Shown here: positions 17,070-25,475 of the stretch, piece by piece
How the letters are laid out: the number at the start of each line of letters is the position of its first letter
Position numbering within the stretch: position 1 is the stretch's first letter
Source: Roseibium denhamense
GTDB lineage: Bacteria > Pseudomonadota > Alphaproteobacteria > Rhizobiales > Stappiaceae
Length of the DNA: 64,000 nucleotides
NCBI RefSeq assembly: GCF_009711415.1
Contig: NZ_SMLZ01000109.1
Location: 151,985-215,984 of the forward strand
Direction: 5' to 3'
Position numbers and translations under genes: made by a program
The notes under the pieces: model-generated
Databases searched by the model: none
The model's input: only the letters and a program-made list of their open reading frames with translations
Told to the model about the DNA's origin: nothing

Positions 17070-19964
17070 TTACGCTGCCGAGATCTTGCAGAGAGTGGCT
17101 TTGGTCTCCTGCATCTGGGTAACGGAGTCATAGCCATAGGTTTGAGCGGTGTTCGTGCTCTCACCGAGGACATAGGGGTCGGCTCCTTTTGGATATTTCG
17201 ACCGCTGGTCCTCACCTTGATAATGACCGCCGAAGTGGAACGGCATGAAGGCAACGCCTTCCCCGACCCGTTCGGTCACCATAGCCATCACCTTGACCTT
17301 GCCGCCCTCCGGGCCTTCCACCCAGACCTGAGCGCCGTCCCGCACCCCGAGATTGTTTGCATCCCGCGGATTGATTTCGACGAACATGTCCTGCTGAAGC
17401 TCGGCAAGCCACGGGTTCGACCGTGTTTCATCGCCGCCGCCCTCGTACTCGACCAAACGTCCTGATGTCAGAATGATCGGATAATCCCGGGAGAAGTCCT
17501 GCTTCTGGATCGATGCATAAAGCGTCGGCAGACGGTAGAACTTGCGGTCTTCGTAGGTTGGATAATCCGCAACGAGGTCCCGGCGATTGGTGTAGAGCGG
17601 TTCGCGGTGAAGCGGCACCGGATCCGGGAAGGTCCACACGACGGCGCGCGCCTTGGCGTTTCCGAACGGGGAACAGCCATGCTTGATGGCAACCCGCTGA
17701 ATACCGCCGGAAAGGTCGGTCTTCCAGTTGGTTTTCGGTCCTGCAACCGCATCGATCGCGGCCCGCTCGTCATCCGTGAGATCGCCGTCCCAACCCAGAT
17801 CCATCAGCATCTGCATGGTAAATTCCGGATAGCCATCCTGGATTTCCGCACCCGGGTTGGACACGCCATCGGCAAGAAGGTTCTCACCATCCCGCTCAAC
17901 GCCGAACCTTGCCCGGAAGCTCAGACCACCTTCCGCGACAGGTTTGGACATGTCGTAAAGGTTCGGTGTACCCGGATGTTTCATGTCCGGAGTGCCCCAG
18001 CATGGCCAAGGCATGCCGTAATAGTCCCCGTCCGCCGGACCGCCATTGGCCTGCAGTGTCGTCCGGTCGAACGTATGCTGATTGGCCATATGGAGCTTGA
18101 TCCGCTCCGGTGACTGACCGGTATAACCGACCGTCCACATGCCGCGGTTAAACTCGCGGGTCGTGTCTTCAATGTTCGGCGTAATACCGTCTTCTTCCAG
18201 CGCGATGTTGCGGAAGAAACGGTCGTGGAATCCGAACTTCTTCGCAAAGAGGCCGATGATCTCGTGATCCGTTTTGGATTCAAACAGAGGTTCAACAACC
18301 TTCTCACGCCATTGAATGGAGCGGTTGGACGCCGTGACAGACCCGTAGGTTTCGAACTGCGTGGATGCCGGAAGCAGATACACGCCATCGGTCCGGTCAT
18401 GGAGGACCGCAGACACGGTCGGGAACGGATCGATCACGACGAGCGTATCGAGCTTCTCCATGGCGGTTTTCATTTCCGTCATGCGTGTCTGAGAGTTCGG
18501 CGCATGACCCCACAGAACCATTGCACGGACCTTGTCAGGCTGATCCGTGTTCGCCGGATCCTCCAGAACGCCGTCGATCCAGCGGCTGACCGGTATCCCG
18601 GTCAGGTTCATCAGGTTTTTCTCCTTGCCGTCTGAACCGGTGGTTTTTGCAAACCTCCCCTTCAGCCAGTCGAGATCTTCGCCCCACACGCGGGACCAGT
18701 GCCCCCATGCGCCCGCGCTGAGACCGTAGTAGCCAGGCAAGGTGTGCGAGAGGACACCAAGATCGGTCGCGCCCTGAACGTTGTCATGGCCGCGGAAGAT
18801 GTTGGTTCCGCCTCCTGTTGTGCCCATGTTGCCAAGGGCGAGCTGCAGGATACAGTAAGCACGGGTGTTGTTGTTGCCGTTGGTGTGCTGCGTTCCGCCC
18901 ATGCACCAGATGACTGTTCCCGGACGGTTGTTTGCCAGCGTCCGCGCAACGCGCCTCAGCTGGCTGCCTGGGGTGCCGGTCACCCGCTCGACCTCTTCCG
19001 GGGTCCACTTGGCCACTTCTTCCTTGATCTGATCCATGCCCCAAACACGGGTCCGGATGAACTCTTTATCCTCCCAGCCGTTTTCGAAGATGTGCCAGAG
19101 AATGCCCCAGACGAGGGCAACGTCCGTGCCAGGCCGGAACCGGACGAACTCGTCCGCGTGTGCCGCCGTCCGCGTGAAGCGCGGATCGCACACGATCATC
19201 GGCGCGTTGTTCTGCTCTTTTGCCCGCAGAACGTGGAGCAGCGAAACAGGGTGCGCTTCGGCGGGGTTGCCGCCGATGATGAAGATCGCCTTGGAATTGT
19301 GGATGTCGTTGTAGCTGTTGGTCATGGCGCCGTAACCCCATGTGTTGGCAACACCTGCAACTGTTGTCGAATGGCAGATACGGGCCTGGTGGTCGACGTT
19401 GTTCGTCCCCCAATAGGCCGCGAATTTGCGGAACAGGTAGGCCTGTTCATTGTTGTGTTTCGCTGAGCCCAGCCAATACACACTGTCCGGGCCGCTTTCT
19501 TCGCGGATTGTCATCATCTGGTCGCCGATCTCATCGATCGCCTGCTCCCAGCTGATCTTCTTCCACTCACCGCCTTCCTTTTTCATCGGGTATTTCAGGC
19601 GGCGTTCGCCGTGAGCGTGTTCGCGGACAGAGGCCCCTTTTGCGCAATGTGCACCAAGGTTGAACGGGCTGTCCCAGCCCGGTTCTTGTCCGACCCAAAC
19701 GCCGTTGGAGACTTCAGCAACGACGGTGCAGCCTACGGAACAGTGGGTACAGACCGATTTGACAGTCTTGACCGCGCCGGTTCCAGCTTGCGCCTTGGCT
19801 TGGGTAACGGAGCCGCCCGTGGCGGTGATGGCGGCGAGACCGCCTACGGCAACACCGGATCCCTTCAGGAATGTCCGGCGGTCGACAGATTTATGTGCAG
19901 TGTCTCTAAGGATACTTGCACCCTGGGGGCGTCGCGCAACCCCATTGGTCTTTTTCCTAAGCAT
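17070..19964 (-). CDS. fdhA: Formate dehydrogenase catalytic alpha subunit (molybdopterin, Tat-exported)
   Basis: Catalytic subunit of 964 residues that oxidises formate to CO2 in the periplasm. A twin-arginine signal DRRTFLKGSG lies at 28-37. The [4Fe-4S] ligands are C72, C75, C79 and C107. The active-site pair is Cys197-His198 (ARICHSTTVAG), so this is a cysteine and not a selenocysteine enzyme. The C-terminal molybdopterin-binding domain contains LTSGRLVEYEGGGDETRSN and VEINPRDANNLGVRDG. Metal (Mo or W) cannot be read from sequence; tupBCA nearby suggests W is possible. A 6-bp hairpin (GTATCC/GGATAC, 19983-19998) sits just upstream of the start. Confidence 0.96.
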   Translation of the reverse strand: MLRKKTNGVARRPQGASILRDTAHKSVDRRTFLKGSGVAVGGLAAITATGGSVTQAKAQAGTGAVKTVKSVCTHCSVGCTVVAEVSNGVWVGQEPGWDSPFNLGAHCAKGASVREHAHGERRLKYPMKKEGGEWKKISWEQAIDEIGDQMMTIREESGPDSVYWLGSAKHNNEQAYLFRKFAAYWGTNNVDHQARICHSTTVAGVANTWGYGAMTNSYNDIHNSKAIFIIGGNPAEAHPVSLLHVLRAKEQNNAPMIVCDPRFTRTAAHADEFVRFRPGTDVALVWGILWHIFENGWEDKEFIRTRVWGMDQIKEEVAKWTPEEVERVTGTPGSQLRRVARTLANNRPGTVIWCMGGTQHTNGNNNTRAYCILQLALGNMGTTGGGTNIFRGHDNVQGATDLGVLSHTLPGYYGLSAGAWGHWSRVWGEDLDWLKGRFAKTTGSDGKEKNLMNLTGIPVSRWIDGVLEDPANTDQPDKVRAMVLWGHAPNSQTRMTEMKTAMEKLDTLVVIDPFPTVSAVLHDRTDGVYLLPASTQFETYGSVTASNRSIQWREKVVEPLFESKTDHEIIGLFAKKFGFHDRFFRNIALEEDGITPNIEDTTREFNRGMWTVGYTGQSPERIKLHMANQHTFDRTTLQANGGPADGDYYGMPWPCWGTPDMKHPGTPNLYDMSKPVAEGGLSFRARFGVERDGENLLADGVSNPGAEIQDGYPEFTMQMLMDLGWDGDLTDDERAAIDAVAGPKTNWKTDLSGGIQRVAIKHGCSPFGNAKARAVVWTFPDPVPLHREPLYTNRRDLVADYPTYEDRKFYRLPTLYASIQKQDFSRDYPIILTSGRLVEYEGGGDETRSNPWLAELQQDMFVEINPRDANNLGVRDGAQVWVEGPEGGKVKVMAMVTERVGEGVAFMPFHFGGHYQGEDQRSKYPKGADPYVLGESTNTAQTYGYDSVTQMQETKATLCKISAA

Positions 19965-20072
19965 TTTGGCCCTACCTTGCTTGTATCCCTTTGGATACGG
20001 CTGGGTTTGGTGTGTCTGGTGTCCGGCACTCGGGCGTCACGCAACCATGACCGGATAAACAACAAGGTCCAG

Positions 20073-20273
20073 TTAGAACCGGGCGCTGTCGAAGTAGGCG
20101 CGGGTATGCGCCGTGTCTTGCATCTTTTCGGATGTGAGATCAGGTTCCGCAGCTTGGGCGGCTGTTCCCACCGCAGTTGCGGCAGCCGCAAGCGGGGCTG
20201 AAAGCGCCGCCAGCTTTAGAAAGTTACGGCGATCGGCTCCGTCTTGGGGCCCCGCCTTTTCAGGTGGTTTCAT
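20073..20273 (-). CDS. Formate dehydrogenase region Tat-target small protein
   Basis: Protein of 66 residues with a twin-arginine signal (ADRRNFLKLAALSAPLAAAA) followed by a short tail ending HTRAYFDSARF. It fits the small 'formate region TAT target' family found next to fdhA. Its role is unknown; a helper in export or assembly of the alpha subunit is inferred. It sits between the TorD-like chaperone gene and fdhA, transcribed in the same direction. Confidence 0.85.
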   Translation of the reverse strand: MKPPEKAGPQDGADRRNFLKLAALSAPLAAAATAVGTAAQAAEPDLTSEKMQDTAHTRAYFDSARF

Positions 20274-20334
20274 TTTAGCAATCCTCCTCTCCTATCGGAC
20301 GGATCGTTCCGCCCTCAGATGCTAACGTGAACGT

Positions 20335-20943
20335 TTAATTGGACAGCATGGAGAAAGCCTCGCTCTCGACCTCCATGAATTGCCGCCCGAGCGCACCGAC
20401 CGCCGCGTAGAAAACCGAGCTGTCAGATGCTTCAAGGTCAGTGAAAAAATGCACGGCCCACGGCTCGATGTGGGTCATGAAAAAGCGCTTCTGTTCCGCC
20501 ACAGATACAACACGTCCAAACCGACCGAGGATCATCCCTCCCATGATCTCCATCAGCGTTGCTATGTTGTCTTCCGGCTCCTTGCGCCCCTCGGCTCTCT
20601 GGATACCAAGCTCGGCCATATCCCCGCGCAGCTGGGCGAGCGGCTTCTCATTCAAGAAGCCCGTCAGATAGTGGCTGGCGTAGGGAAGGAACTCGCCGCG
20701 GCCGAGACCGATAAACAGCGCATTGAACTCGCGTTCCGCGGACTGCTCTGTGGTAACGGCAGCAAGTTTGGACAGCACCGTAAGCTTTTCGCCAAGGGCC
20801 GTCTCATCTCCGTCAAGGCTAGCGACTTGGCCCAAGAGCAAGCTGCTCGCCGGTTTAACAAGCAGGACACCCAGGAATTCATAAAGGTCCGCGCGCGCAC
20901 GGTCCTCCGGATCTATCACATATTCTTTTAAAGCTGCGGACAT
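20335..20943 (-). CDS. TorD/DmsD family molybdoenzyme chaperone
   Basis: All-helical cytoplasmic chaperone of 202 residues that would bind the Tat signal of the alpha subunit and guard cofactor insertion. Recognisable elements are RADLYEFLGVLLVKPAS near the N-terminus and LPYASHYLTGFLNEKPLAQL, matching the family's Y..Y..G motif. Start ATG 20943 (MSAALKEY) is preferred over one at 20976 because GGGGAGG lies before it. It precedes the Tat peptide and fdhA in the operon. Confidence 0.85.
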   Translation of the reverse strand: MSAALKEYVIDPEDRARADLYEFLGVLLVKPASSLLLGQVASLDGDETALGEKLTVLSKLAAVTTEQSAEREFNALFIGLGRGEFLPYASHYLTGFLNEKPLAQLRGDMAELGIQRAEGRKEPEDNIATLMEIMGGMILGRFGRVVSVAEQKRFFMTHIEPWAVHFFTDLEASDSSVFYAAVGALGRQFMEVESEAFSMLSN

Positions 20944-21004
20944 CCGTGTCCGTCCTCCCCAAGGTGCAGCTGCCACATTAATGCGCCTGACCTAGACTTT
21001 CGTC

Positions 21005-21697
21005 TTATGAATAGTCAAACTTCATACGCTTTCGAGTATTGCCCAGCATTGAAGTCTCTGCAACTGGCTCTAATTGCGCATCATAACATAAATCCGCACC
21101 GTCGTTTTGAGTTTGATCAATTGCATCTGCTTGCGTCAATTGCAAAGATGCGGGTTCATTTTGTCCCTCGCCTTTTTGCGCCGCAGCATTTTCTTGAGAA
21201 AGACTTATGTCTGGGCTGCTGAGCCCAGCTTCCATTGGGTGTGGTGTATCAACCTCGCCACTGCCCTCAACCGGACCGGCCGCTACCTGATCTTCCACCG
21301 CGAACTTGTCGAACATTCCCATTCCGACCCGGTACACGGTCTTCAGGTTTGAAACGACCGTAGCCGCATCCGTGAAATCATCGGCGTAGTCCACCAAACC
21401 GTCCACGTTCGCCAGAACAGGGTTCACAGTCCACAAGCGCCTCAAGGCGCGTCTGCGCAAACGTTCGGGCACGGTGTCCGATAAGAATGGTTTGAAATCA
21501 TCCTGATCGGACAGGGTATCGGGATCTGGAAGCTCAAGTTCGTCAAGGATTTCGGCATCCGGCTTGTCTTTAAGCGCCGCCCGCTTTTCTGCAGCCGCTA
21601 CGGCTGCTGCTTCATCCTGTTCGGCAGCTTCAGCGGCACGAACCGCTGCCTTACGGCGGGACCAGAAGTCCTGTGGCTTTGTCTCGCCGTCACTCAT
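21005..21697 (-). CDS. DUF3306 protein of the formate dehydrogenase locus
   Basis: Protein of 230 residues beginning MSDGETKPQDFWSRRKAAVR, the characteristic DUF3306 start. The central conserved part LRRLWTVNPVLANVDGLVDY is at about residues 85-105. The C-terminal third is acidic, Gln/Ala-rich and probably disordered. The start at 21697 follows GAAGGGGGGAGC. It is 10 nt downstream of the DUF3305 gene; these two families co-occur with Fdh genes, but their role is unknown, with assembly or maturation inferred. Confidence 0.85.
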   Translation of the reverse strand: MSDGETKPQDFWSRRKAAVRAAEAAEQDEAAAVAAAEKRAALKDKPDAEILDELELPDPDTLSDQDDFKPFLSDTVPERLRRRALRRLWTVNPVLANVDGLVDYADDFTDAATVVSNLKTVYRVGMGMFDKFAVEDQVAAGPVEGSGEVDTPHPMEAGLSSPDISLSQENAAAQKGEGQNEPASLQLTQADAIDQTQNDGADLCYDAQLEPVAETSMLGNTRKRMKFDYS

Positions 21698-21707
21698 GCT
21701 CCCCCCT

Positions 21708-22277
21708 TCACTGCAAAACATCCTTTGATGTCCGGACAGGGGACCGGTAGACATCGCTGAGCTGGCGGATACGGGGATCGCCAATGCCGTCCTCTTCCAG
21801 ATCGACCCGCTTTTTGTCTCGGCGCCGTTTTGTGAAAATCTCATCTTCATGGTGGCGGTCGCAAAAGTCCTGCACCCAGGCAATCAGGCCGGGCGGCATG
21901 GGAACTTTCTCAACCATCACATCACTCGTGTCGGCATAATCCTGTCCCTCGAAGGCCGAGGCGGTGACGAGCATGACGTCAAGGGGGACATCTGATTCGA
22001 TTTCGTCGCTCGGCCGCATGATCACATAAATAGACGGCGTACGATCGGCGAGCGCGGCAAGGTAGGCTTCCGTATCGGTTCTATGCAGTTCCAGCGAAAG
22101 GGTTGCAGCATGATACTCCACGGCATCCCCTTCTGTCCGCAAAACGTCCCAATTGGCGGGCCTTGCGCCAGGCAGAACCGATACCGGCCGCCAAGACCAT
22201 TTCTGCCATCGGGTTACACCTCGCACCTTCCGAACCACGACGCCTATCGGCATCGTGACCGAACGTTCTTTTGTCAC
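21708..22277 (-). CDS. DUF3305 protein of the formate dehydrogenase locus
   Basis: Protein of 189 residues starting at GTG 22277 (VTKERSVTMPIGVVVRK), directly after GGGAGGAG; a longer frame from GTG 22292 would place the ribosome site inside the gene. The conserved DUF3305 part covers residues about 10-150 (RWQKWSWRPVSVLPGA, MPPGLIAWVQDFCDRHH). It is the first gene of the leftward fdh operon. Molecular function is unknown. Confidence 0.85.
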   Translation of the reverse strand: MTKERSVTMPIGVVVRKVRGVTRWQKWSWRPVSVLPGARPANWDVLRTEGDAVEYHAATLSLELHRTDTEAYLAALADRTPSIYVIMRPSDEIESDVPLDVMLVTASAFEGQDYADTSDVMVEKVPMPPGLIAWVQDFCDRHHEDEIFTKRRRDKKRVDLEEDGIGDPRIRQLSDVYRSPVRTSKDVLQ

Positions 22278-22444
22278 AGGCGCTCCTCCCACCCGTTTTT
22301 ACTTAGCGTAGCTAACGTGCAGGAAGCAGCCCAAACGTCAAGCCCGGCAGAAGTCGTACTTGACGAGGCTGGTTTCTGACCTCTTCTATTAAGAAAACGT
22401 GCGCTAGACGAACGCCCGGCCGCGGGGGGAGAGGAAAATTTGAA
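22278..22444. promoter_or_regulatory. Divergent promoter region of the fdh operon and the polyferredoxin gene
   Basis: 167 bp between divergent starts. It contains a small perfect inverted repeat TTAGC-GTA-GCTAA at 22303-22315, about 26 bp upstream of the DUF3305 start, and an A/T-rich part near 22378-22400. No regulator gene is adjacent, so the binding factor is unknown. Confidence 0.4.
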
Positions 22445-24409
22445 ATGACAGAAACAAGGCTTTTGCTTTGTGACTGCCGTGGTTCCCAATCGGTCATTGC
22501 TGACGAACTTGGGGCGGCAACCGGTGTCAGCTGTTCAAGGGTTTATTCCGAGCTTTGCCGTGCAGAGATTGGCACTGCGGCTAACGAGCTGAAGAACGGC
22601 GATGTCGTCATTGCTTGCCAGCAAGAGCGTCAGACTTTCGAAGATCTGGCTGCGGAACTGGTCGTCTCTCCACCCAGCTTTGTCGACATCCGCGACCGGG
22701 CCGGATGGTCGGATGATCCGGCTAGCCCAACACCAAAAATGGCGGCATTGATTGCTGAAGCACTGCTGCCGGAAAACGCCCCGAAAGTTATTGATGTCAC
22801 CTCGGCCGGAACCTGCCTGATCCTTGGCGATGCGGCCCCTGCTCTAGCTGCAGCAGAGCATTTGTGCGAGCTGCTCAGCGTCACTGTTCTTCTTGCCCCA
22901 GACGCAGAACTCCCTTTGATCGACGACAGGCGCTTCGACATCGTCCTCGGCACGTTGGCATCGGCCTCCGGAGCCCTTGGTCATTTCAAATTGTCATTCA
23001 ACGGCCTCCAGGAGCGGATCCCCAGTGGACGCGGCCCCTTCAACTGGACGGAACCGCGCAGCGGCGGCCGGACCGAATGCGATATCTTGCTGGATCTGCG
23101 CCGTGCCCCTCCACTATTTCCCGCAGATCACAAGCGGGAGGGCTATCTGCGGGCGGACCCCCACCATGCCCCATCCGTCACGAAGGCCCTGCTGGAGGCT
23201 TCTCAACTGGTCGGAACGTTCGAAAAACCGATCTATGTGAAACTGAACGAAGCGTTGTGCGCCCACTCAAGAGCGCAAAAAACCGGCTGCACCCGCTGCC
23301 TTGATCTTTGCCCAACCGGAGCGATCACACCGTCCGGCGATCATATAGCCGTGGACCCGATGGTCTGCGCTGGATGCGGCAGCTGCTCAGCGGTCTGCCC
23401 ATCCGGTGCGATCTCCTACGATGCCCCTCCGGTACCGGCGACTTTGAAACGCCTGAGTACGCTCTCTGGCGCATGGCGTAAACTGTCCGAAAAAGCCCCA
23501 AGACTTCTTGTCCACGATCAGGAACATGGGGCAGACATGATCCGGTTGAGCGCCCGCTACGGCAAAGGCCTGCCCGCGGATGTAATTCCTTTCGAAACCG
23601 AGGCGATTGCCTCTTTCGGACATGCGGAAGCGCTTGCGGCTGTCGCGAGCGGTTTTGCGAGTGTGGCCATACTGGTTTCCCCAACAACGGAAAGAGACGG
23701 TTTGCCAGCACAGCTTGACCTGGCGAATGCAATTGCGGGTGACGAACGGATCGGCTTGATCGATCCCGTGGACCCGGATCAGCTGGATGAGCTTCTTTAC
23801 CGCGACCCTCACACTACCCTTGGCTCAGCACCCGTGCTCCCAATGGGGACACGGAGGCAGGTCACACGCCTTGCAGCAAAGAGCTTTTACGACGAAGACA
23901 AACTCATCCCATTGCCAGCCGGTGCACCCTATGGTGCAGTCACCTTCGACGAGGCAGCCTGCACCCTTTGCATGTCATGCACCTCGCTCTGTCCGTCCGG
24001 AGCTTTAAAAGCAAACCCGGATCAACCTCAGCTCCAGTTTCAGGAAGACGCCTGTCTGCAATGCGGCATTTGCACCCGCATTTGCCCGGAAAACGCCCTG
24101 TCACTGGATCCGCGGCTGAACCTGTCCAACACGGCTCTGTCGCCTATCGTTCTGAAGGAAGAAGAACCGTTTCATTGCATTGAATGCAGCAAGCCATTCG
24201 GGGTTCGCTCGACCGTTGAGCGTATGACCGAGAAGCTCGCCGGGAAACATTCCATGTTCCAGAACGCAGACGCCTCAAGGCTCATTCAAATGTGTGACGA
24301 TTGCCGGGTAAACGCGGTCTACCACTCCGAAAACAATCCATTTGCCATGGGCGAACGCCCGAAAGTGCGCACCACCGACGACTATATCAGCAAGCGGCGG
24401 GATCATTGA
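22445..24409 (+). CDS. Polyferredoxin with four [4Fe-4S] motifs, fdh-associated
   Basis: Cytoplasmic iron-sulfur protein of 654 residues; no signal peptide. Cys motifs are CTRCLDLCP (about 278-286), CAGCGSCSAVCP (about 309-320), CTLCMSCTSLCP (about 507-518) and CLQCGICTRICP (about 538-549), plus further Cys pairs near the end (CIECSKPFG, CDDCR). The N-terminal 200 residues resemble the HdrA-like/CoxF-type electron-transfer proteins found next to formate dehydrogenase genes. It could link the enzyme or its biogenesis to a cytoplasmic electron carrier. Start ATG 22445 is opposite the DUF3305 gene and it converges with 24426-25187. Confidence 0.82.
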   Translation: MTETRLLLCDCRGSQSVIADELGAATGVSCSRVYSELCRAEIGTAANELKNGDVVIACQQERQTFEDLAAELVVSPPSFVDIRDRAGWSDDPASPTPKMAALIAEALLPENAPKVIDVTSAGTCLILGDAAPALAAAEHLCELLSVTVLLAPDAELPLIDDRRFDIVLGTLASASGALGHFKLSFNGLQERIPSGRGPFNWTEPRSGGRTECDILLDLRRAPPLFPADHKREGYLRADPHHAPSVTKALLEASQLVGTFEKPIYVKLNEALCAHSRAQKTGCTRCLDLCPTGAITPSGDHIAVDPMVCAGCGSCSAVCPSGAISYDAPPVPATLKRLSTLSGAWRKLSEKAPRLLVHDQEHGADMIRLSARYGKGLPADVIPFETEAIASFGHAEALAAVASGFASVAILVSPTTERDGLPAQLDLANAIAGDERIGLIDPVDPDQLDELLYRDPHTTLGSAPVLPMGTRRQVTRLAAKSFYDEDKLIPLPAGAPYGAVTFDEAACTLCMSCTSLCPSGALKANPDQPQLQFQEDACLQCGICTRICPENALSLDPRLNLSNTALSPIVLKEEEPFHCIECSKPFGVRSTVERMTEKLAGKHSMFQNADASRLIQMCDDCRVNAVYHSENNPFAMGERPKVRTTDDYISKRRDH

Positions 24410-24425
24410 GACAAGCTGCCATGCC

Positions 24426-25187
24426 TCACTGGTACTGGATCGGCGCCCCAAGATCGGCCGGTTCAATGCGAGACACAAAGGCCAGGATCGCGAACAGATC
24501 CTCCAGGCTCATGCGGACCGGCGCAATCGGCGGTGGCCGGCTTGGGTCGAACGGATCAGTCACATCTTCGATAATTGTGAATGCGGGATGGGGGCGCAAA
24601 GCGAAAAACGTCTCAAACCGCGATTGCCAGTCTTTAAACGTACGCAAGACCGCAAACGAGGGGGAAGAGCCAATCGTGGTGAGGCGGGTCGCTTCGTTCA
24701 CCATGTGGCAGCGTCCGCAATGGGCGACCGCAAGCTTCTCCCCGGCAACGCTATCACCTTCCAGGAAAACGACCTCTTCATTCGTATCGTCAGGCACAAC
24801 CGCCGCGAAAACCTGGCCGTTGGCAGGTTTGAAGGCGTCAATTGTCGATAGACCGACATCGCTTGAAATCCATGCAGCGAACTTTGCTAACCCATCGCTC
24901 TCCGGATCATTGATCAGGAGGTACCAGGTCGTACCAAGCCCTGAAAAGACAGGCTTGCCCTTCCCATCAGACGCCAAGGAAGCTTGTGCCGGCTGGTCTT
25001 CCTGGACGAGTTCTATCCGCGTATTCGCCTTGAGCGAAAAACGCGGCAGAAGATGTTTCAAGAATCCGCTTTCGACAAGGCTGTCAGGCGCACTTAATGT
25101 AAACGACGATGCTGCCTGCGCAGGCACCGCAAATAGCGGCACAAGGACGGCAAAAACTGCGGCCACAATGGCAATCCGGCAGCACAC
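24426..25187 (-). CDS. Periplasmic protein with truncated TupA-like lobe and a c-type heme motif
   Basis: Protein of 253 residues with a Sec signal (AIVAAVFAVLVPLFAVPAQA). Residues 28-62 (SLVESGFLKHLLPRF then TRIELV) and 85-127 (LINDPESDGLAKFAAWISSD) follow the first strand-helix-strand and the last helices of the tungstate-binding protein TupA, with the second lobe missing. A heme motif CGRCH follows at 157-161, then conserved Trp/Phe-rich sequence (RTFKDWQSRFETFFALRPHP). The GTG start at 25187 is placed after AAGGAGGAGCGC. It lies inside the fdh locus; a cytochrome or heme-based partner is likely, function unproven. Confidence 0.7.
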   Translation of the reverse strand: MCCRIAIVAAVFAVLVPLFAVPAQAASSFTLSAPDSLVESGFLKHLLPRFSLKANTRIELVQEDQPAQASLASDGKGKPVFSGLGTTWYLLINDPESDGLAKFAAWISSDVGLSTIDAFKPANGQVFAAVVPDDTNEEVVFLEGDSVAGEKLAVAHCGRCHMVNEATRLTTIGSSPSFAVLRTFKDWQSRFETFFALRPHPAFTIIEDVTDPFDPSRPPPIAPVRMSLEDLFAILAFVSRIEPADLGAPIQYQ

Positions 25188-25279
25188 GCGCTCCTCCTTC
25201 ACGATGCTGAACAGCACCGTAATGGTAGGATCACAAACACAAAGCCGTCAATGCAGGCATCAATGACAAGGGAGAGAAG

Positions 25280-25474
25280 ATGAGCGACGATTTCAATATG
25301 TCGATGCGAAAGTTTCTGAAGCAGGTCGGAGTTACTTCGCAGCAGGCGATCGAAGAAGCTGTCAGGAAAGACCAGGGCTCCGACGGCAAGACCTACAAGG
25401 TCAAGGCCGTTATAACCATCGAGGAGCTCGGCCTCGAACATGAGGTAAGCGGAGAGATCGGAGGCCAGTCCTGA
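25280..25474 (+). CDS. DUF6494 small protein
   Basis: Protein of 64 residues, soluble, with the DUF6494 pattern FNMSMRKFLKQVGVTSQQ at the N-terminus and acidic end ELGLEHEVSGEIGG. It is preceded by GGGAGAAG and followed by the Mrp gene after 1 nt. It is the first gene of a four-gene rightward operon that accompanies fdh genes. Function unknown. Confidence 0.8.
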   Translation: MSDDFNMSMRKFLKQVGVTSQQAIEEAVRKDQGSDGKTYKVKAVITIEELGLEHEVSGEIGGQS

Positions 25475-25475
25475 C

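Noticed and set aside
19374..19376. Possible selenocysteine codon in fdhA
   Set aside because: The active-site residue reads as a normal Cys codon followed by His; no in-frame TGA is present.
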